DNA of 64,000 bases, from NCBI RefSeq assembly GCF_000383615.1, contig NZ_KB911602.1:83896-147895 (forward strand). Direction: 5' to 3'. Source of the DNA: Streptomyces canus 299MFChir4.1 (GTDB lineage Bacteria > Actinomycetota > Actinomycetes > Streptomycetales > Streptomycetaceae). How positions within the stretch are numbered: the stretch's first letter is position 1; the number at the start of each line of letters is the position of its first letter. Below the pieces are notes generated by a model. That model had not been told where the DNA came from. It was given only the letters and a program-made list of their open reading frames with translations, and did not search any database. Both the position numbers and the translations under genes were made by a program. Of the stretch, positions 33,287 to 41,993 are shown one piece after another.

Positions 33287-34786
33287 TTACTCCCTGTTGT
33301 CTGCCGTGGCCGCCATGCGCTGTCCGAGACGGCTGTGGGTACGGCCGTAGAGGAAGTACACGGCGAAGCCGATGACCATCCAGATCGCGAACCGCAGCCA
33401 GGTCTCGGCCGGCAGGTTGAGCATCAGCCAGAGGGAGGCCGCCACCGACAGGATCGGGATGACCGGCACCCACGGGGTGCGGAAGGCGCGGGGCAGGTCG
33501 GGGCGGGACTTGCGGAGGATGATCACGCCGATGGCGACCACCACGAAGGCGAACAGGGTGCCGATGTTGACCAGTTCGGCGAGTTCGCTCAGGGGCGTGA
33601 AGCCGGCGACGATCGCGATGATCACGCCGAGCAGGATGGTCGGCCGGTGCGGGGTCCGGAACTTCGGGTGGACGTGGGAGAAGAACGTGGGCAGCAGTCC
33701 GTCGCGGCTCATCGCGAAGAAGACCCGGGTCTGGCCCAGCAGCAGGATCATGCACACCGTCGTGAGGCCGACCGCGGCGCCGAAGCTGATGAAGCCCGCG
33801 AACCAGGGGTGGCCGGTGGCCTTGAACGCGTCCGCGAGCGGGGCGGTGATGGACAGGTCCGTGTACTTCTGCATGCCCGTCACGACGATCGACACGGCCA
33901 CGTAGAGGGTCGTGCAGATGATCAGGGAGCCGAGGATGCCGCGGGGCATGTCGCGCTGCGGGTTCCTGGTCTCCTCGGCGGCGGTGGCGACGACGTCGAA
34001 GCCGATGAAGGCGAAGAAGACGACGGAGGCGGCGGTGAAGATGCCCATCACACCGAAGTTGGAGGGAGCCCAGCCGAACATCAGCTGGATCAGCGGCGAC
34101 TGGAGACTGTCACCGGCCGGCACCTCCTGGGCCTTCGGGATGAACGGGTCGTAGTGGTCGCCCTTGATGAAGAAGGCGCCCGCGATGATCACGGTCAGTA
34201 CGACCGTCACCTTGATGGCGACGACGACCGAGGTCACGCGCGCGGAGAGCTTGGTGCCGAGCACGAGGATGGCCGTGAGCACCAGGACGAGGGCGGCGGC
34301 GAGGATGTCGAAGCCGAAGCCGTGGGCCCCGTCGCGGCTGCCGAGCGCGGCCGGCAGATGCCAGCCCGCGTTGTCCAGCAGCGAGGCGATGTAGCCGGAC
34401 CAGCCGACGGACACCACCGCCGTGCCCAGCGCGAACTCCAGGACCAGGTCCCAGCCGATGATCCAGGCGGGCAGTTCACCGAGGGAGGCGTAACTGAAGG
34501 TGTACGCCGATCCGGCCACCGGGACGGTGGAGGCGAACTCGGCGTAGCAGAGCGCGGCGAGCGCGCAGACGACGCCGGCCACGACGAAGGCCAGGGCGAC
34601 CGCAGGGCCGGCGTTGTTCTTGGCGACGGTGCCGGTCAGGACGAAGATGCCGGTGCCGATGATGACGCCGACGCCGAAGACGGTCAGATCCAGCGCGGAC
34701 AAGGACTTCTTGAGCGCGTGCTCTGGCTCCTCGGTATCGAGGATGGACTGCTCGACCTTCTTCGTCCGGAAGAGGGTGCTGCTCAC
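33287..34786 (-). CDS. APC-family amino-acid permease
   Basis: 499 residues and about twelve to fourteen membrane helices. The N-terminus LKKSLSALDLTVFGVGVIIGTGIFVLTG is the unwound helix 1 of APC transporters (GxG(I/T)IFV). CYAEFASTVPVAGSAYTFSYASLGELPAWIIGWDLVLEF and FFAFIGFDVVATAAEETRNPQRDMPRGI are typical of the cationic amino-acid transporter (CAT) branch. RVFFAMSRDGLLPTFFSHVHPKFRTPHRP is the conserved cytoplasmic loop. Substrate is predicted only as an amino acid, perhaps cationic. GGGAGG precedes the GTG at 34786. A hairpin upstream (34870-34913) separates it from dxs. Confidence 0.9.
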   Translation of the reverse strand: MSSTLFRTKKVEQSILDTEEPEHALKKSLSALDLTVFGVGVIIGTGIFVLTGTVAKNNAGPAVALAFVVAGVVCALAALCYAEFASTVPVAGSAYTFSYASLGELPAWIIGWDLVLEFALGTAVVSVGWSGYIASLLDNAGWHLPAALGSRDGAHGFGFDILAAALVLVLTAILVLGTKLSARVTSVVVAIKVTVVLTVIIAGAFFIKGDHYDPFIPKAQEVPAGDSLQSPLIQLMFGWAPSNFGVMGIFTAASVVFFAFIGFDVVATAAEETRNPQRDMPRGILGSLIICTTLYVAVSIVVTGMQKYTDLSITAPLADAFKATGHPWFAGFISFGAAVGLTTVCMILLLGQTRVFFAMSRDGLLPTFFSHVHPKFRTPHRPTILLGVIIAIVAGFTPLSELAELVNIGTLFAFVVVAIGVIILRKSRPDLPRAFRTPWVPVIPILSVAASLWLMLNLPAETWLRFAIWMVIGFAVYFLYGRTHSRLGQRMAATADNRE

Positions 34787-34869
34787 GGGGACCTCCCACG
34801 CTGTGTCGTCCTCGACATGATCGAGAGGGGGCGTAGGTCGTATGCCCCGGCGCGGCCGGATTCACGCGA

Positions 34870-34913
34870 ACGGGCCGGTCACACCACTGTCAAGAGTGGT
34901 CCGACCGGCCCGT
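34870..34913. terminator. Hairpin between dxs and the amino-acid permease gene
   Basis: Outer arms ACGGGCCGGTC (34870-34880) and 34903-34913 pair perfectly over 11 bp. After a 2x2 internal loop, ACCACT/AGTGGT adds 6 bp around loop GTCAAG. It lies 20 bases after the dxs stop on the reverse strand and should end the dxs transcript. Confidence 0.8.
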
Positions 34914-34933
34914 ACGGCCGAGTTCCGAAGGCG

Positions 34934-36853
34934 CTAGTCGCGGGCGGGCTGCGCCTCGGCCGGGGCGCTGTCGTAGCGGCCGTCCAGCTTCGAGACGAGG
35001 CCCGTGACCTGGCGGGCGATGTCGGGCGCGGTCAGCCCGATCTCCGCCATGATCTCTGCGCGGGAGGCATGGTCGAGGAAGCGCGGCGGGATGCCGAAGT
35101 CGCGCAGCGGGACGTCGACGCCGGCGTCGCGCAGGGCCTGGGCGATCGCCGAGCCGACACCACCGACGCGGCTGTTGTCCTCGACGGTGACGACCACGCG
35201 GTGCCGCTCCGCGAGCGGGGCCATGGCCTCGTCGACGGGCTTGACCCAGCGCGGGTCGACGACGGTGGTGGAGATGCCCTGCTTGTTCAGCAGACCGGCG
35301 ATCTCCAGGCACATGGGGGCGAGGGCGCCGACGGAGACGAGGAGCACGTCGGGCGTGTCCGTGCCCGGCTCACGCAGGACGTCCATGCCGCCGACGGTAC
35401 CCACGGCGGGTACGGCGGGGCCGACGACGCCCTTGGAGTAGCGCAACACGGTCGGCGCGTCGTCGACCTGGACGGCCTCGCGCAGCTGGGCGCGGAGCTG
35501 CTCTGCGTCGCGCGGGGCGGCGAGCCGCAGCGTCGGTACGACCTGGAGCATCGACATGTCCCACATGCCGTTGTGCGAGGCGCCGTCGTCGCCGGTGACG
35601 CCGGCCCGGTCGAGCACGAAGGTCACACCGCACTTGTGCAGGGCGACGTCCATGAGGACCTGGTCGAAGGCGCGGTTGAGGAAGGTGGCGTAGACGGCGA
35701 AGACGGGGTGCAGGCCGCCGGTCGCGAGGCCCGCCGCCGACACGGCCGCGTGCTGTTCGGCGATGCCGACGTCGTAGATCCGGTCCGGGAAGGTGTCCGC
35801 GAACTTCTTCAGTCCGACCGGCTGGAGCATGGCCGCCGTGATGGCGACGATGTCCTTCCGCTCGCGGCCCAGCCTGACCATCTCGTCGCCGAAGACGGAG
35901 GTCCAGCTGGCGGCGGAGGCCTTGATGGGCAGGCCCGTGTCGGGGTGGATGGGGCCGATGCCGTGGAAGCGGTCGGCCTCGTCCTGCTCGGCGGGCTCGT
36001 AGCCGCGGCCCTTCTCGGTGAGGCAGTGCACGATGACCGGGCCGCCGAACCGCTTGGCGCGGGCCAGCGCCGACTCCAGCGCCTCGATGTCGTGGCCGTC
36101 GATGGGGCCGACGTACTTCAGTCCGAGGTCCTCGAACATGCCCTGGGGCGCGATGAAGTCCTTGAGGCCCTTCTTGGCGCCGTGCAGGGTCTCGTAGAGG
36201 GGCCGGCCGACGACCGGAGTGCGCTCCAGGAGGTCCTTGCCGCGGGCCAGGAAGCGCTCGTAGCCGTCGGTGGTGCGCAGGGTCGCCAGGTGGTTCGCGA
36301 GGCCGCCGATGGTCGGCGCGTAGGAGCGCTCGTTGTCGTTGACGACGATGACCAGGGGCCGGTCCTTGGCGTCGGCGATGTTGTTCAGCGCCTCCCAGGC
36401 CATACCGCCGGTCAGGGCACCGTCACCGATGACGGCGACGACGTGGTCGTCGCGTTCGAGCACCTGGTTGGCCTTCGCGAGCCCGTCGGCCCAGCCGAGG
36501 ACGGTCGAGGCGTGGCTGTTCTCGATGACGTCGTGCTCGGACTCGGCGCGCGAGGGGTAGCCGGACAGCCCGCCCTTGGAGCGCAGCTTCGAGAAGTCCT
36601 GCCGGCCGGTGAGCAGCTTGTGCACGTACGCCTGGTGGCCGGTGTCGAAGAGCACCCGGTCCTTGGGCGAGTCGAAGACCCGGTGCAGCGCGATGGTCAG
36701 CTCGACCACACCGAGGTTGGGGCCGAGGTGGCCGCCGGTCTTGGAGACCGCGCCGACGAGGAAGCTCCTGATCTCCTCCGCCAGCTGGTCCAGCTCCTCG
36801 AGGCTGAGCCGGTCCAGATCGCGCGGTCCCCTGATACGGGTCAGCAGCGGCAC
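34934..36853 (-). CDS. dxs: 1-deoxy-D-xylulose-5-phosphate synthase
   Basis: 639 residues, full length. It condenses pyruvate and glyceraldehyde 3-phosphate with thiamine diphosphate, the first step of the MEP isoprenoid pathway. Motifs: GGHLGPNLGVVELTIALHRVFD, HQAYVHKLLTGR, the TPP/Mg motif GDGALTGGMAWEALNN ... NDN, YVGPIDGHDIEAL, DVGIAEQHAA with the catalytic Glu, DRAGVTGDDGASHNG, and DPRWVKPVD near the C-terminus. GGAGG lies before the GTG at 36853. It is a single-gene unit bounded by hairpins at 34870 and 36925. Confidence 0.96.
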   Translation of the reverse strand: MPLLTRIRGPRDLDRLSLEELDQLAEEIRSFLVGAVSKTGGHLGPNLGVVELTIALHRVFDSPKDRVLFDTGHQAYVHKLLTGRQDFSKLRSKGGLSGYPSRAESEHDVIENSHASTVLGWADGLAKANQVLERDDHVVAVIGDGALTGGMAWEALNNIADAKDRPLVIVVNDNERSYAPTIGGLANHLATLRTTDGYERFLARGKDLLERTPVVGRPLYETLHGAKKGLKDFIAPQGMFEDLGLKYVGPIDGHDIEALESALARAKRFGGPVIVHCLTEKGRGYEPAEQDEADRFHGIGPIHPDTGLPIKASAASWTSVFGDEMVRLGRERKDIVAITAAMLQPVGLKKFADTFPDRIYDVGIAEQHAAVSAAGLATGGLHPVFAVYATFLNRAFDQVLMDVALHKCGVTFVLDRAGVTGDDGASHNGMWDMSMLQVVPTLRLAAPRDAEQLRAQLREAVQVDDAPTVLRYSKGVVGPAVPAVGTVGGMDVLREPGTDTPDVLLVSVGALAPMCLEIAGLLNKQGISTTVVDPRWVKPVDEAMAPLAERHRVVVTVEDNSRVGGVGSAIAQALRDAGVDVPLRDFGIPPRFLDHASRAEIMAEIGLTAPDIARQVTGLVSKLDGRYDSAPAEAQPARD

Positions 36854-36924
36854 CCGTGCCTCCTTGCGTTAGAGCTGATCGAGCTTTGCCGGGCGGGTCG
36901 AGTCTAATGTTCCACGAGAACAAT

Positions 36925-36955
36925 CCTGCCCGGCACCTCGTGGGTGCCGGGCAGG
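36925..36955. terminator. Terminator of the xylFGH operon
   Basis: A perfect 13-bp stem (CCTGCCCGGCACC at 36925-36937 with 36943-36955), loop TCGTG. On the reverse strand it is followed by ATTGTTCT, giving a short U-rich tail. It lies 34 bases after the xylH stop. Confidence 0.85.
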
Positions 36956-36988
36956 ACCATCGATCTGGAGGGGCGCTCCCCTGCGGTG

Positions 36989-38305
36989 TTATCCGCGGCC
37001 GGAGGCCTTCTGAGACCTTCGCGACACCGAGTCGATGACGACGGCGCCCAGCAGAACACCACCGGTGATCATGTACTGGATCGAGGCGTTCATGTTCAGC
37101 AGGTCCAGACCGGTCGTGATGGACTGGATGACCAGCATGCCCAGGAGGGCCGACCACACCGAACCGCGGCCGCCGAACAGGCTCGTACCACCGATGACGG
37201 CCGCCGCGATGGCGAGCATCAGGGTGTTGCCGCCACCGGCGCTGAGGGTCGCGCTCGCGGTCTGACCGGCGAAGAACATACCGCCGATCGCGGCGAACCC
37301 ACCGGAGATGGCGAACACGGTGATCCGGACCATCGGCACGTTGATACCGGCACGGCGCGCGGCCTCGATGCCGCCGCCCACCGCGAAGACCTGACGGCCG
37401 TACGTGGTGCGGCGGAGCACGAAGTCGACGACCACCAGCGCCGCCAGGAAGATCACCAGCGAGTTGGAGACGCCGGCCGCGTTGTTGAGGACGGCGGCGG
37501 CCAGGAAGGAGGCGACGGCGAGCGCGCCGACGCGGACCAGGATCTCGCCGGTCGGCCGGAAGGGCACGCCGGCGGCCTTGCGGCGCCGCTGCTCGTTGAG
37601 GTTGCCGACGAGGGTCAGCACGACGGCGAGGCCGGCCAGCAGGTAAGCGCCGACGATCGCCTGGTTCATGAAGAACGAGCTCTGGCCGAACAGGTGGATC
37701 GGACCCGAGTCGGACGGGATGTTGATGGTGCCGCTGGAGCCCAGCAGCCACAGCATCAGGCCGTTCCAGCCGAGCAGACCTGCCAGCGTGACGACGAACG
37801 CCGGTACGCCGACCTTGGCGAAGAACCAGCCGTGCAGCGAGCCGATGGCGATACCGGTGATGATCGCGAGGACCAGCGCCAGCCAGACGTTCATGCCGTG
37901 GTTGACCACCCACACCGCGAACAGGGTGGAGGCCAGACCGCTGACGGAACCGACCGACAGGTCGATCTCGCCGAGCAGCAGCACGAACACCAGGCCGATG
38001 GCGATCATGCCGGTGGCCGACATGTAGTAGCTGATGTTGGAGAGGTTGTCGGCGCTCAGGAAGCGGGAGTTCTGGGATTGGAAGATCGCCCAGATGACGA
38101 TCAGACCGACCACCACCGGCAGCGAGCCCAGCTCACCGCCCTTGACCTTGCGCGTGAACTCGGTCCAGTAGCCCTTGAAGCCCTCTTCGCGGACCAGCAG
38201 CCGGGGGTCGACCACCGACACCGGTGCCGCGGTGGGGTCGTCGGCGGGGGCGACCGTGTCCTGCGCCTCCGCGTCCGCCTTGGAAACCTTCGACGTGTCG
38301 CTCAC
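36989..38305 (-). CDS. xylH: Xylose-type sugar ABC transporter permease
   Basis: 438 residues, a CUT2-family permease. About 40 cytoplasmic N-terminal residues precede ten or so helices. SYYMSATGMIAIGLVFVLLLGEIDLSVGSVSGLAS and GWFFAKVGVPAFVVTLAGLLGWNGLMLWLLG are CUT2 signatures, as is GGIEAARRAGINVPMVRITVFAISGGFAAIGGMFFAGQTASA. It forms the channel for the XylF-type binding protein and XylG-type ATPase. The GTG start overlaps the xylG stop (GTGA), so they are coupled. Xylose is inferred from family resemblance and the Rok7B7-like neighbour; related sugars are possible. Confidence 0.88.
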   Translation of the reverse strand: MSDTSKVSKADAEAQDTVAPADDPTAAPVSVVDPRLLVREEGFKGYWTEFTRKVKGGELGSLPVVVGLIVIWAIFQSQNSRFLSADNLSNISYYMSATGMIAIGLVFVLLLGEIDLSVGSVSGLASTLFAVWVVNHGMNVWLALVLAIITGIAIGSLHGWFFAKVGVPAFVVTLAGLLGWNGLMLWLLGSSGTINIPSDSGPIHLFGQSSFFMNQAIVGAYLLAGLAVVLTLVGNLNEQRRRKAAGVPFRPTGEILVRVGALAVASFLAAAVLNNAAGVSNSLVIFLAALVVVDFVLRRTTYGRQVFAVGGGIEAARRAGINVPMVRITVFAISGGFAAIGGMFFAGQTASATLSAGGGNTLMLAIAAAVIGGTSLFGGRGSVWSALLGMLVIQSITTGLDLLNMNASIQYMITGGVLLGAVVIDSVSRRSQKASGRG

Positions 38306-39084
38306 TTTGCCGCCTCCGCGCTGCGACGTCCCGCACGACGGGTCACGGCGTTGTCCGTGGCACCCGTGATCGCGGAGATGATTTCTTCCTGACTGGTGTC
38401 CTTCACCGAGAAGGAACCGTTGTTCCTGCCCAGCCGCAGCACGGCGACGGTGTCGGCGACTGCCTTCACGTCGGCCATGTTGTGGCTGATGAGGATGACT
38501 CCGAGGTTGCGCTCCCGCAGCCGCTCGACCAGGTCGAGGACCTGTGCGGTCTGCTCGACACCGAGGGCGGCGGTGGGCTCGTCGAGGATCACGACCTTGG
38601 GGTCGCCGATCAGGGCGCGCGCGATGGCGACGACCTGGCGCTGACCGCCGGAGAGGCTCGCGATCGGGATGCGCACACTCGGGATGCGGATGGAGAGCGT
38701 GTTCAGCAGTTCACGCGAGTTCTTCTCCATCGTTACCTCGTCGATGACGCCGCGGCGCAGCAGCTCGCGTCCGAGGTAGAGGTTGCCGACCACGTCGAGG
38801 TTGTCGCACAGGGCGAGGTCCTGGTAGACCGTCGCGACGCCGAGTCCCTGGGCGTCGTGCGGCTTGTTGATGCTGACCGGGTTGCCGTCCCATTCGATGA
38901 CGCCCTCATCGATGGGGTGGACACCGGCGATCGTCTTGACCAGCGTCGACTTTCCGGCGCCGTTGTCGCCGACCAGGGCGACCACTTCTCCGGCGTGGAC
39001 CTCCAGTTCGACATCGGTGAGGGCCTGCACCGCACCGAATCGCTTGGAGACTCCGCGCAACGCCAGCACGGGCGTAGCGGACAC
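38302..39084 (-). CDS. xylG: Xylose-type sugar ABC transporter ATPase (single NBD)
   Basis: 260 residues with GTG at 39084. One nucleotide-binding domain: Walker A GDNGAGKSTLVKTIAG, Q-loop region YQDLALCDNLDVVGNLYLG, signature LSGGQRQVVAIARAL, Walker B VVILDEPTAALGVEQ and switch His in LISHNMADV. Many CUT2 ATPases have two fused domains; this short form likely dimerises. AAGGAG lies 9 bases before GTG 39084; an ATG adjacent to that site and a long open extension to 39264 exist but lack family similarity and cross an intercistronic hairpin region. Coupled to xylH downstream. Confidence 0.9.
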   Translation of the reverse strand: MSATPVLALRGVSKRFGAVQALTDVELEVHAGEVVALVGDNGAGKSTLVKTIAGVHPIDEGVIEWDGNPVSINKPHDAQGLGVATVYQDLALCDNLDVVGNLYLGRELLRRGVIDEVTMEKNSRELLNTLSIRIPSVRIPIASLSGGQRQVVAIARALIGDPKVVILDEPTAALGVEQTAQVLDLVERLRERNLGVILISHNMADVKAVADTVAVLRLGRNNGSFSVKDTSQEEIISAITGATDNAVTRRAGRRSAEAAK

Positions 39085-39271
39085 GTGAACCATCTCCTTC
39101 GCCGCCTGACCGGCGGGGATGCCGCGCTTGGGGTAAGGCGCGGAGGGTTTGCGCTCGTGGCACTCAGGCTCGTAGCACTCGACTGACGAGTTGTGCCGTA
39201 AGCACGGATTTACTGTCGAACATGCGCGCGACCGGTGCCTCTTGGCAACGGCTGCGTCCGTCATGCTTCCG

Positions 39272-39319
39272 TCCGGCGCCCGCCCCGCAGCGGGGTATGA
39301 AGGCGGTGCGGGCGCCGGA
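39272..39319. other. Intercistronic hairpin between xylF and xylG
   Basis: Arms TCCGGCGCCCGC (39272-39283) and its complement (39308-39319) form a perfect 12-bp stem, with CCCCGC/GCGGGG-like pairing inside. It lies in the 298-base gap between the xylF stop and the xylG start and has no T run. It probably stabilises xylF mRNA or partly stops transcription, raising binding-protein output. Confidence 0.7.
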
Positions 39320-39382
39320 CAGGCTTGGGTGCCTGCCTCGGGGCGGGTCCGTCGAAGGACGCGCCCCGGGGCTCAGCGGCTC

Positions 39383-40489
39383 TTACTGAAGGCCGGCCTT
39401 CTTGCACGCGGCGGCGTAGTCCGCGGTGCAGATCTGGGCGACGGTGTAGAGACCGTCCTTGACGACCGTGTCCTTGATGTTCTTGACGGTCACGGAGACG
39501 GGGGTCAGCAGCTTCGCCTGGACCTTGTCACCGGAGCCGCTGGTGACCTCGGTGTCGGCCAGGGACTTGATGTCCTTGCCCTGCAGGAGGTTGACCGCGA
39601 GCTCGGCGGCGTTGTCGGCCTCGGGCTTGTAGGCCTTGTAGACCGTGGCGGACTGGGTGCCGGCGACGATCCGCTGGATGGCGGCGAGCTCGGCGTCCTG
39701 ACCGGTCAGCGGGATGGTGCTGATGCCCGCGCCCTTGAGGGTGTTGGCGATACCGCCGGCCATGCCGTCGTTGGCGGCGTAGACGCCCGCGATGTTCTTG
39801 GCGCCCAGCTGGGTGATGGCCGCGGACATCTTCTGCGCGGCGACGGTGTCCTTCCACAGGCCGGACTGCTCGTAAGCGATCTTGACCTTGCCGTCGAGGA
39901 CCTTGTGCGCGCCTTCTTTGAACTGCGCGGCGTTCGGGTCGGCGTCGTCACCGTTGATCATGACGACGTTCGCCTTGGGGGTCGCCTTGGAGCCGAGGGC
40001 GTCGAGCAGGGCCTGGCCCTGGAGCTCACCGACCTTGACGTTGTCGAAGGAGACGTACGCGGAGACCGGGCCCTGGGCCAGACGGTCGTACGCGACGACC
40101 TTGACGCCCTTGCTCACCGCGGAGGCGATGGAGGACTTGATGGCGGCGGAGTCCTGAGCGGAGACCACGATCACCTTGACGCCCTTGGTGACCATGCTGC
40201 TCATCTGCTGGGCCTGCTTGGCCGGGTCGGCCGCGGCGTTGGCGTAGGAGACGGTGCAGTCGCTGCACAGCTCCTTGACCTTGGCCTCGAAGTACGGCTT
40301 GTCGAACTTCTCGTACCGCGCGGTGACGTTGTCGGGCAGGAGCAGGCCGATCGACTTGCCGCCGGAGCCGGAGCCCGAGCTGCTGCTGTCGCTGCCGTTG
40401 TCGTCGCCGGCCTTGCCACAGGCCGCGGCGGAGACGGCGAGTGCCGAGATCGCGATGGATACGGCCACACGACGCTTGAGCGTGTTCAC
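39383..40489 (-). CDS. xylF: Xylose-type sugar-binding lipoprotein
   Basis: 368 residues. A signal peptide ends in SAAAC (lipid Cys24), then a Ser/Gly linker and a periplasmic-binding fold of type I: SIGLLLPDNVTARYEKFDKPYFEAKVKEL, GVKVIVVSAQDSAAIKSSIASAVSKGVKVVAYDRL, VVMINGDDADPNAAQFKEGAHKVL, IAGVYAANDGMAGGIANTLKGAG. These match XylF/ribose-binding proteins of CUT2 importers. GGGAGG precedes the GTG at 40489. It heads the xylFGH unit and is followed by a hairpin. A short AT-rich inverted repeat lies upstream at 40570-40581, close to the rok7B7 gene end. Confidence 0.9.
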   Translation of the reverse strand: MNTLKRRVAVSIAISALAVSAAACGKAGDDNGSDSSSSGSGSGGKSIGLLLPDNVTARYEKFDKPYFEAKVKELCSDCTVSYANAAADPAKQAQQMSSMVTKGVKVIVVSAQDSAAIKSSIASAVSKGVKVVAYDRLAQGPVSAYVSFDNVKVGELQGQALLDALGSKATPKANVVMINGDDADPNAAQFKEGAHKVLDGKVKIAYEQSGLWKDTVAAQKMSAAITQLGAKNIAGVYAANDGMAGGIANTLKGAGISTIPLTGQDAELAAIQRIVAGTQSATVYKAYKPEADNAAELAVNLLQGKDIKSLADTEVTSGSGDKVQAKLLTPVSVTVKNIKDTVVKDGLYTVAQICTADYAAACKKAGLQ

Positions 40490-40569
40490 TTGAGAAACCT
40501 CCCTGACGAGGCCGCGTCGTTGCGGCCGAGGTGGCTGGAAGTCAACTCGGCCACACGTGCGACGTCAAG

Positions 40570-40581
40570 AAGTAAATACTT
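40570..40581. promoter_or_regulatory. AT-rich inverted repeat upstream of xylF
   Basis: AAGTAAATACTT (AAGTA-AA-TACTT) lies about 80 bases before the xylF start in otherwise GC-rich DNA, and TTGACG on the reverse strand lies next to it (40562-40567). It is a candidate operator for the ROK regulator encoded just upstream; the binding sequence of that regulator is not known to me. Confidence 0.35.
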
Positions 40582-40610
40582 AACGAGATGGCAACGACGT
40601 CTTGCGTTCT

Positions 40611-41810
40611 CTAAGTGAAGGCAGGTGTCGCTGCATGCAGCGTGCTGTCCAAAAGGGTCGAATCACCCATCTCGCTGAGTGCGAGGGCGAGCGCTCCGAG
40701 CACCTCCGCACGGCCTCCAAGTGCCCCTGGAAGCACGGACAGTTGACGGGCCGCGCTGGGGATCGCGTAGCGGCCGACAGACTCCCTGATCGGACCGAGC
40801 ACCAGCTCACCGGCCTCGGCGAGATCACCGCCCAGGACGACTCGGCTCGGGTTCAGCAAGTTGCAGAGATTGGCGACTCCACTGCCGATGTGTCGGCCGA
40901 CGTCGGCGATCACCCGACGGCAGCCTGGGTCTCCGTCCCGCGCGAGTCTAACTACGCCTTCCATGGTGAGATCGGTGCCGTGACTCGACTGGAGCAGCGG
41001 AAGCACATAGCGCGCGGCCGCAAACGTCTCCAGGCAGCCACGGTTGCCGCAACGGCAGACGGGGCCGGACTCATCAAGAGTAATATGCCCGATTTCTCCC
41101 GCTGTGCCACCTGGGCCCCGGTAGATCTTGCCGCTGATCACCAGACCGGCGCCCACACCGCTCGCGACCTTGATGTACGCCAGATCGCGCACCCCCCGGC
41201 CGCTCCCCCAGACGAGTTCACCGAGGGCGCCCAGATTCGCGTCGTTGTCCACGTGGACAGGTACGCCGAGGCGCCCCCCGAGCTCCTCGGCGGGCTTGGT
41301 GCCGATCCAGCCCGGCAGGATGGCGGAGGAGCCCAGGGAGCCGGATTCCAGGTCGATCGGCCCGGGCACGCCGAGGCCCACCCCGGCGATCTTCGTACGG
41401 TCCACACCGGTCGCCTCGATCAGCCGGTTGACCAGCTGTTCCGCCCGGTCGAAGCCCTGGGTGGAGGAGGCGTCCACGTCCAGCGGCTCGGACTCCTCGG
41501 CGAGCACCTGGTGGGCGAGGTTCCCGATCGCGACGCGCAAATGGGTGTGCCCGAAGTCCACCCCTATGACGATGCCGGCGTCTCCGCTCAGGGAGACCGC
41601 GCGGGCCCGTCGGCCACCCGCCGACGTCGGCGTGACCTCGACGGTTCCGCCGTCCTTGAGCTCGCGCACGATGTTGGAGACGGTCGCGGCGGACAGTCCC
41701 GTGGTCCGTGCGATCTCCGCCTGCGTGAGCGACCCGGCCAGCCGGACGGCACGTACGACCCGCTCGAGGTTGGCTCGGTGCAGCGACGACTGCGACCCCG
41801 GAGTCTCCAC
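40611..41810 (-). CDS. rok7B7: ROK-family transcriptional regulator (Rok7B7-like)
   Basis: 399 residues. An N-terminal winged HTH (HRANLERVVRAVRLAGSLTQAEIARTTGLSAATVSNIVRELKDGG) is followed by a ROK sugar-kinase-like domain: VIGVDFGHTHLRVAIG, VDNDANLGALGELVWG, and the ROK zinc motif GHITLDESGPVCRCGNRGCLETF. S. coelicolor Rok7B7 (SCO6008, from memory) lies between the xylose and ngc loci exactly as here and affects xylose uptake, carbon repression and antibiotic production. AGGAGG at 41816-41821 (reverse) sits 5 bases before GTG 41810, so this start is preferred to a TTG at 41861. Confidence 0.9.
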   Translation of the reverse strand: METPGSQSSLHRANLERVVRAVRLAGSLTQAEIARTTGLSAATVSNIVRELKDGGTVEVTPTSAGGRRARAVSLSGDAGIVIGVDFGHTHLRVAIGNLAHQVLAEESEPLDVDASSTQGFDRAEQLVNRLIEATGVDRTKIAGVGLGVPGPIDLESGSLGSSAILPGWIGTKPAEELGGRLGVPVHVDNDANLGALGELVWGSGRGVRDLAYIKVASGVGAGLVISGKIYRGPGGTAGEIGHITLDESGPVCRCGNRGCLETFAAARYVLPLLQSSHGTDLTMEGVVRLARDGDPGCRRVIADVGRHIGSGVANLCNLLNPSRVVLGGDLAEAGELVLGPIRESVGRYAIPSAARQLSVLPGALGGRAEVLGALALALSEMGDSTLLDSTLHAATPAFT

Positions 41811-41941
41811 GACGACCTCCTGCGCACGGGACCGCAGCGATGAGGCCCCGTCTATGTCCAACTAGTGAACTCTAAGCTGAGCCGTTCGGGTCGCCTCCCG
41901 TCAAGAGGTTGAACAGTATCCGGGGCGTAGGGCACACGTGA

Positions 41942-41973
41942 GCGCACCGTCACCGGAACCGGGGACGGTGCGC
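41942..41973. terminator. Terminator of ngcEFG
   Basis: Perfect 10-bp arms GCGCACCGTC (41942-41951) and 41964-41973, extended inside by ACCGG/CCGGG pairing, 20 bases after the ngcG stop on the reverse strand. Confidence 0.75.
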
Positions 41974-41993
41974 GTGTGTGCGCTCGCGCAGCG

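Noticed and set aside
33185..36907. Very long open frame (about 1240 codons) on the forward strand
   Set aside because: It is antisense to the amino-acid permease and dxs, with Gln/His/Asp/Gly-rich shadow composition; high GC keeps this frame open.
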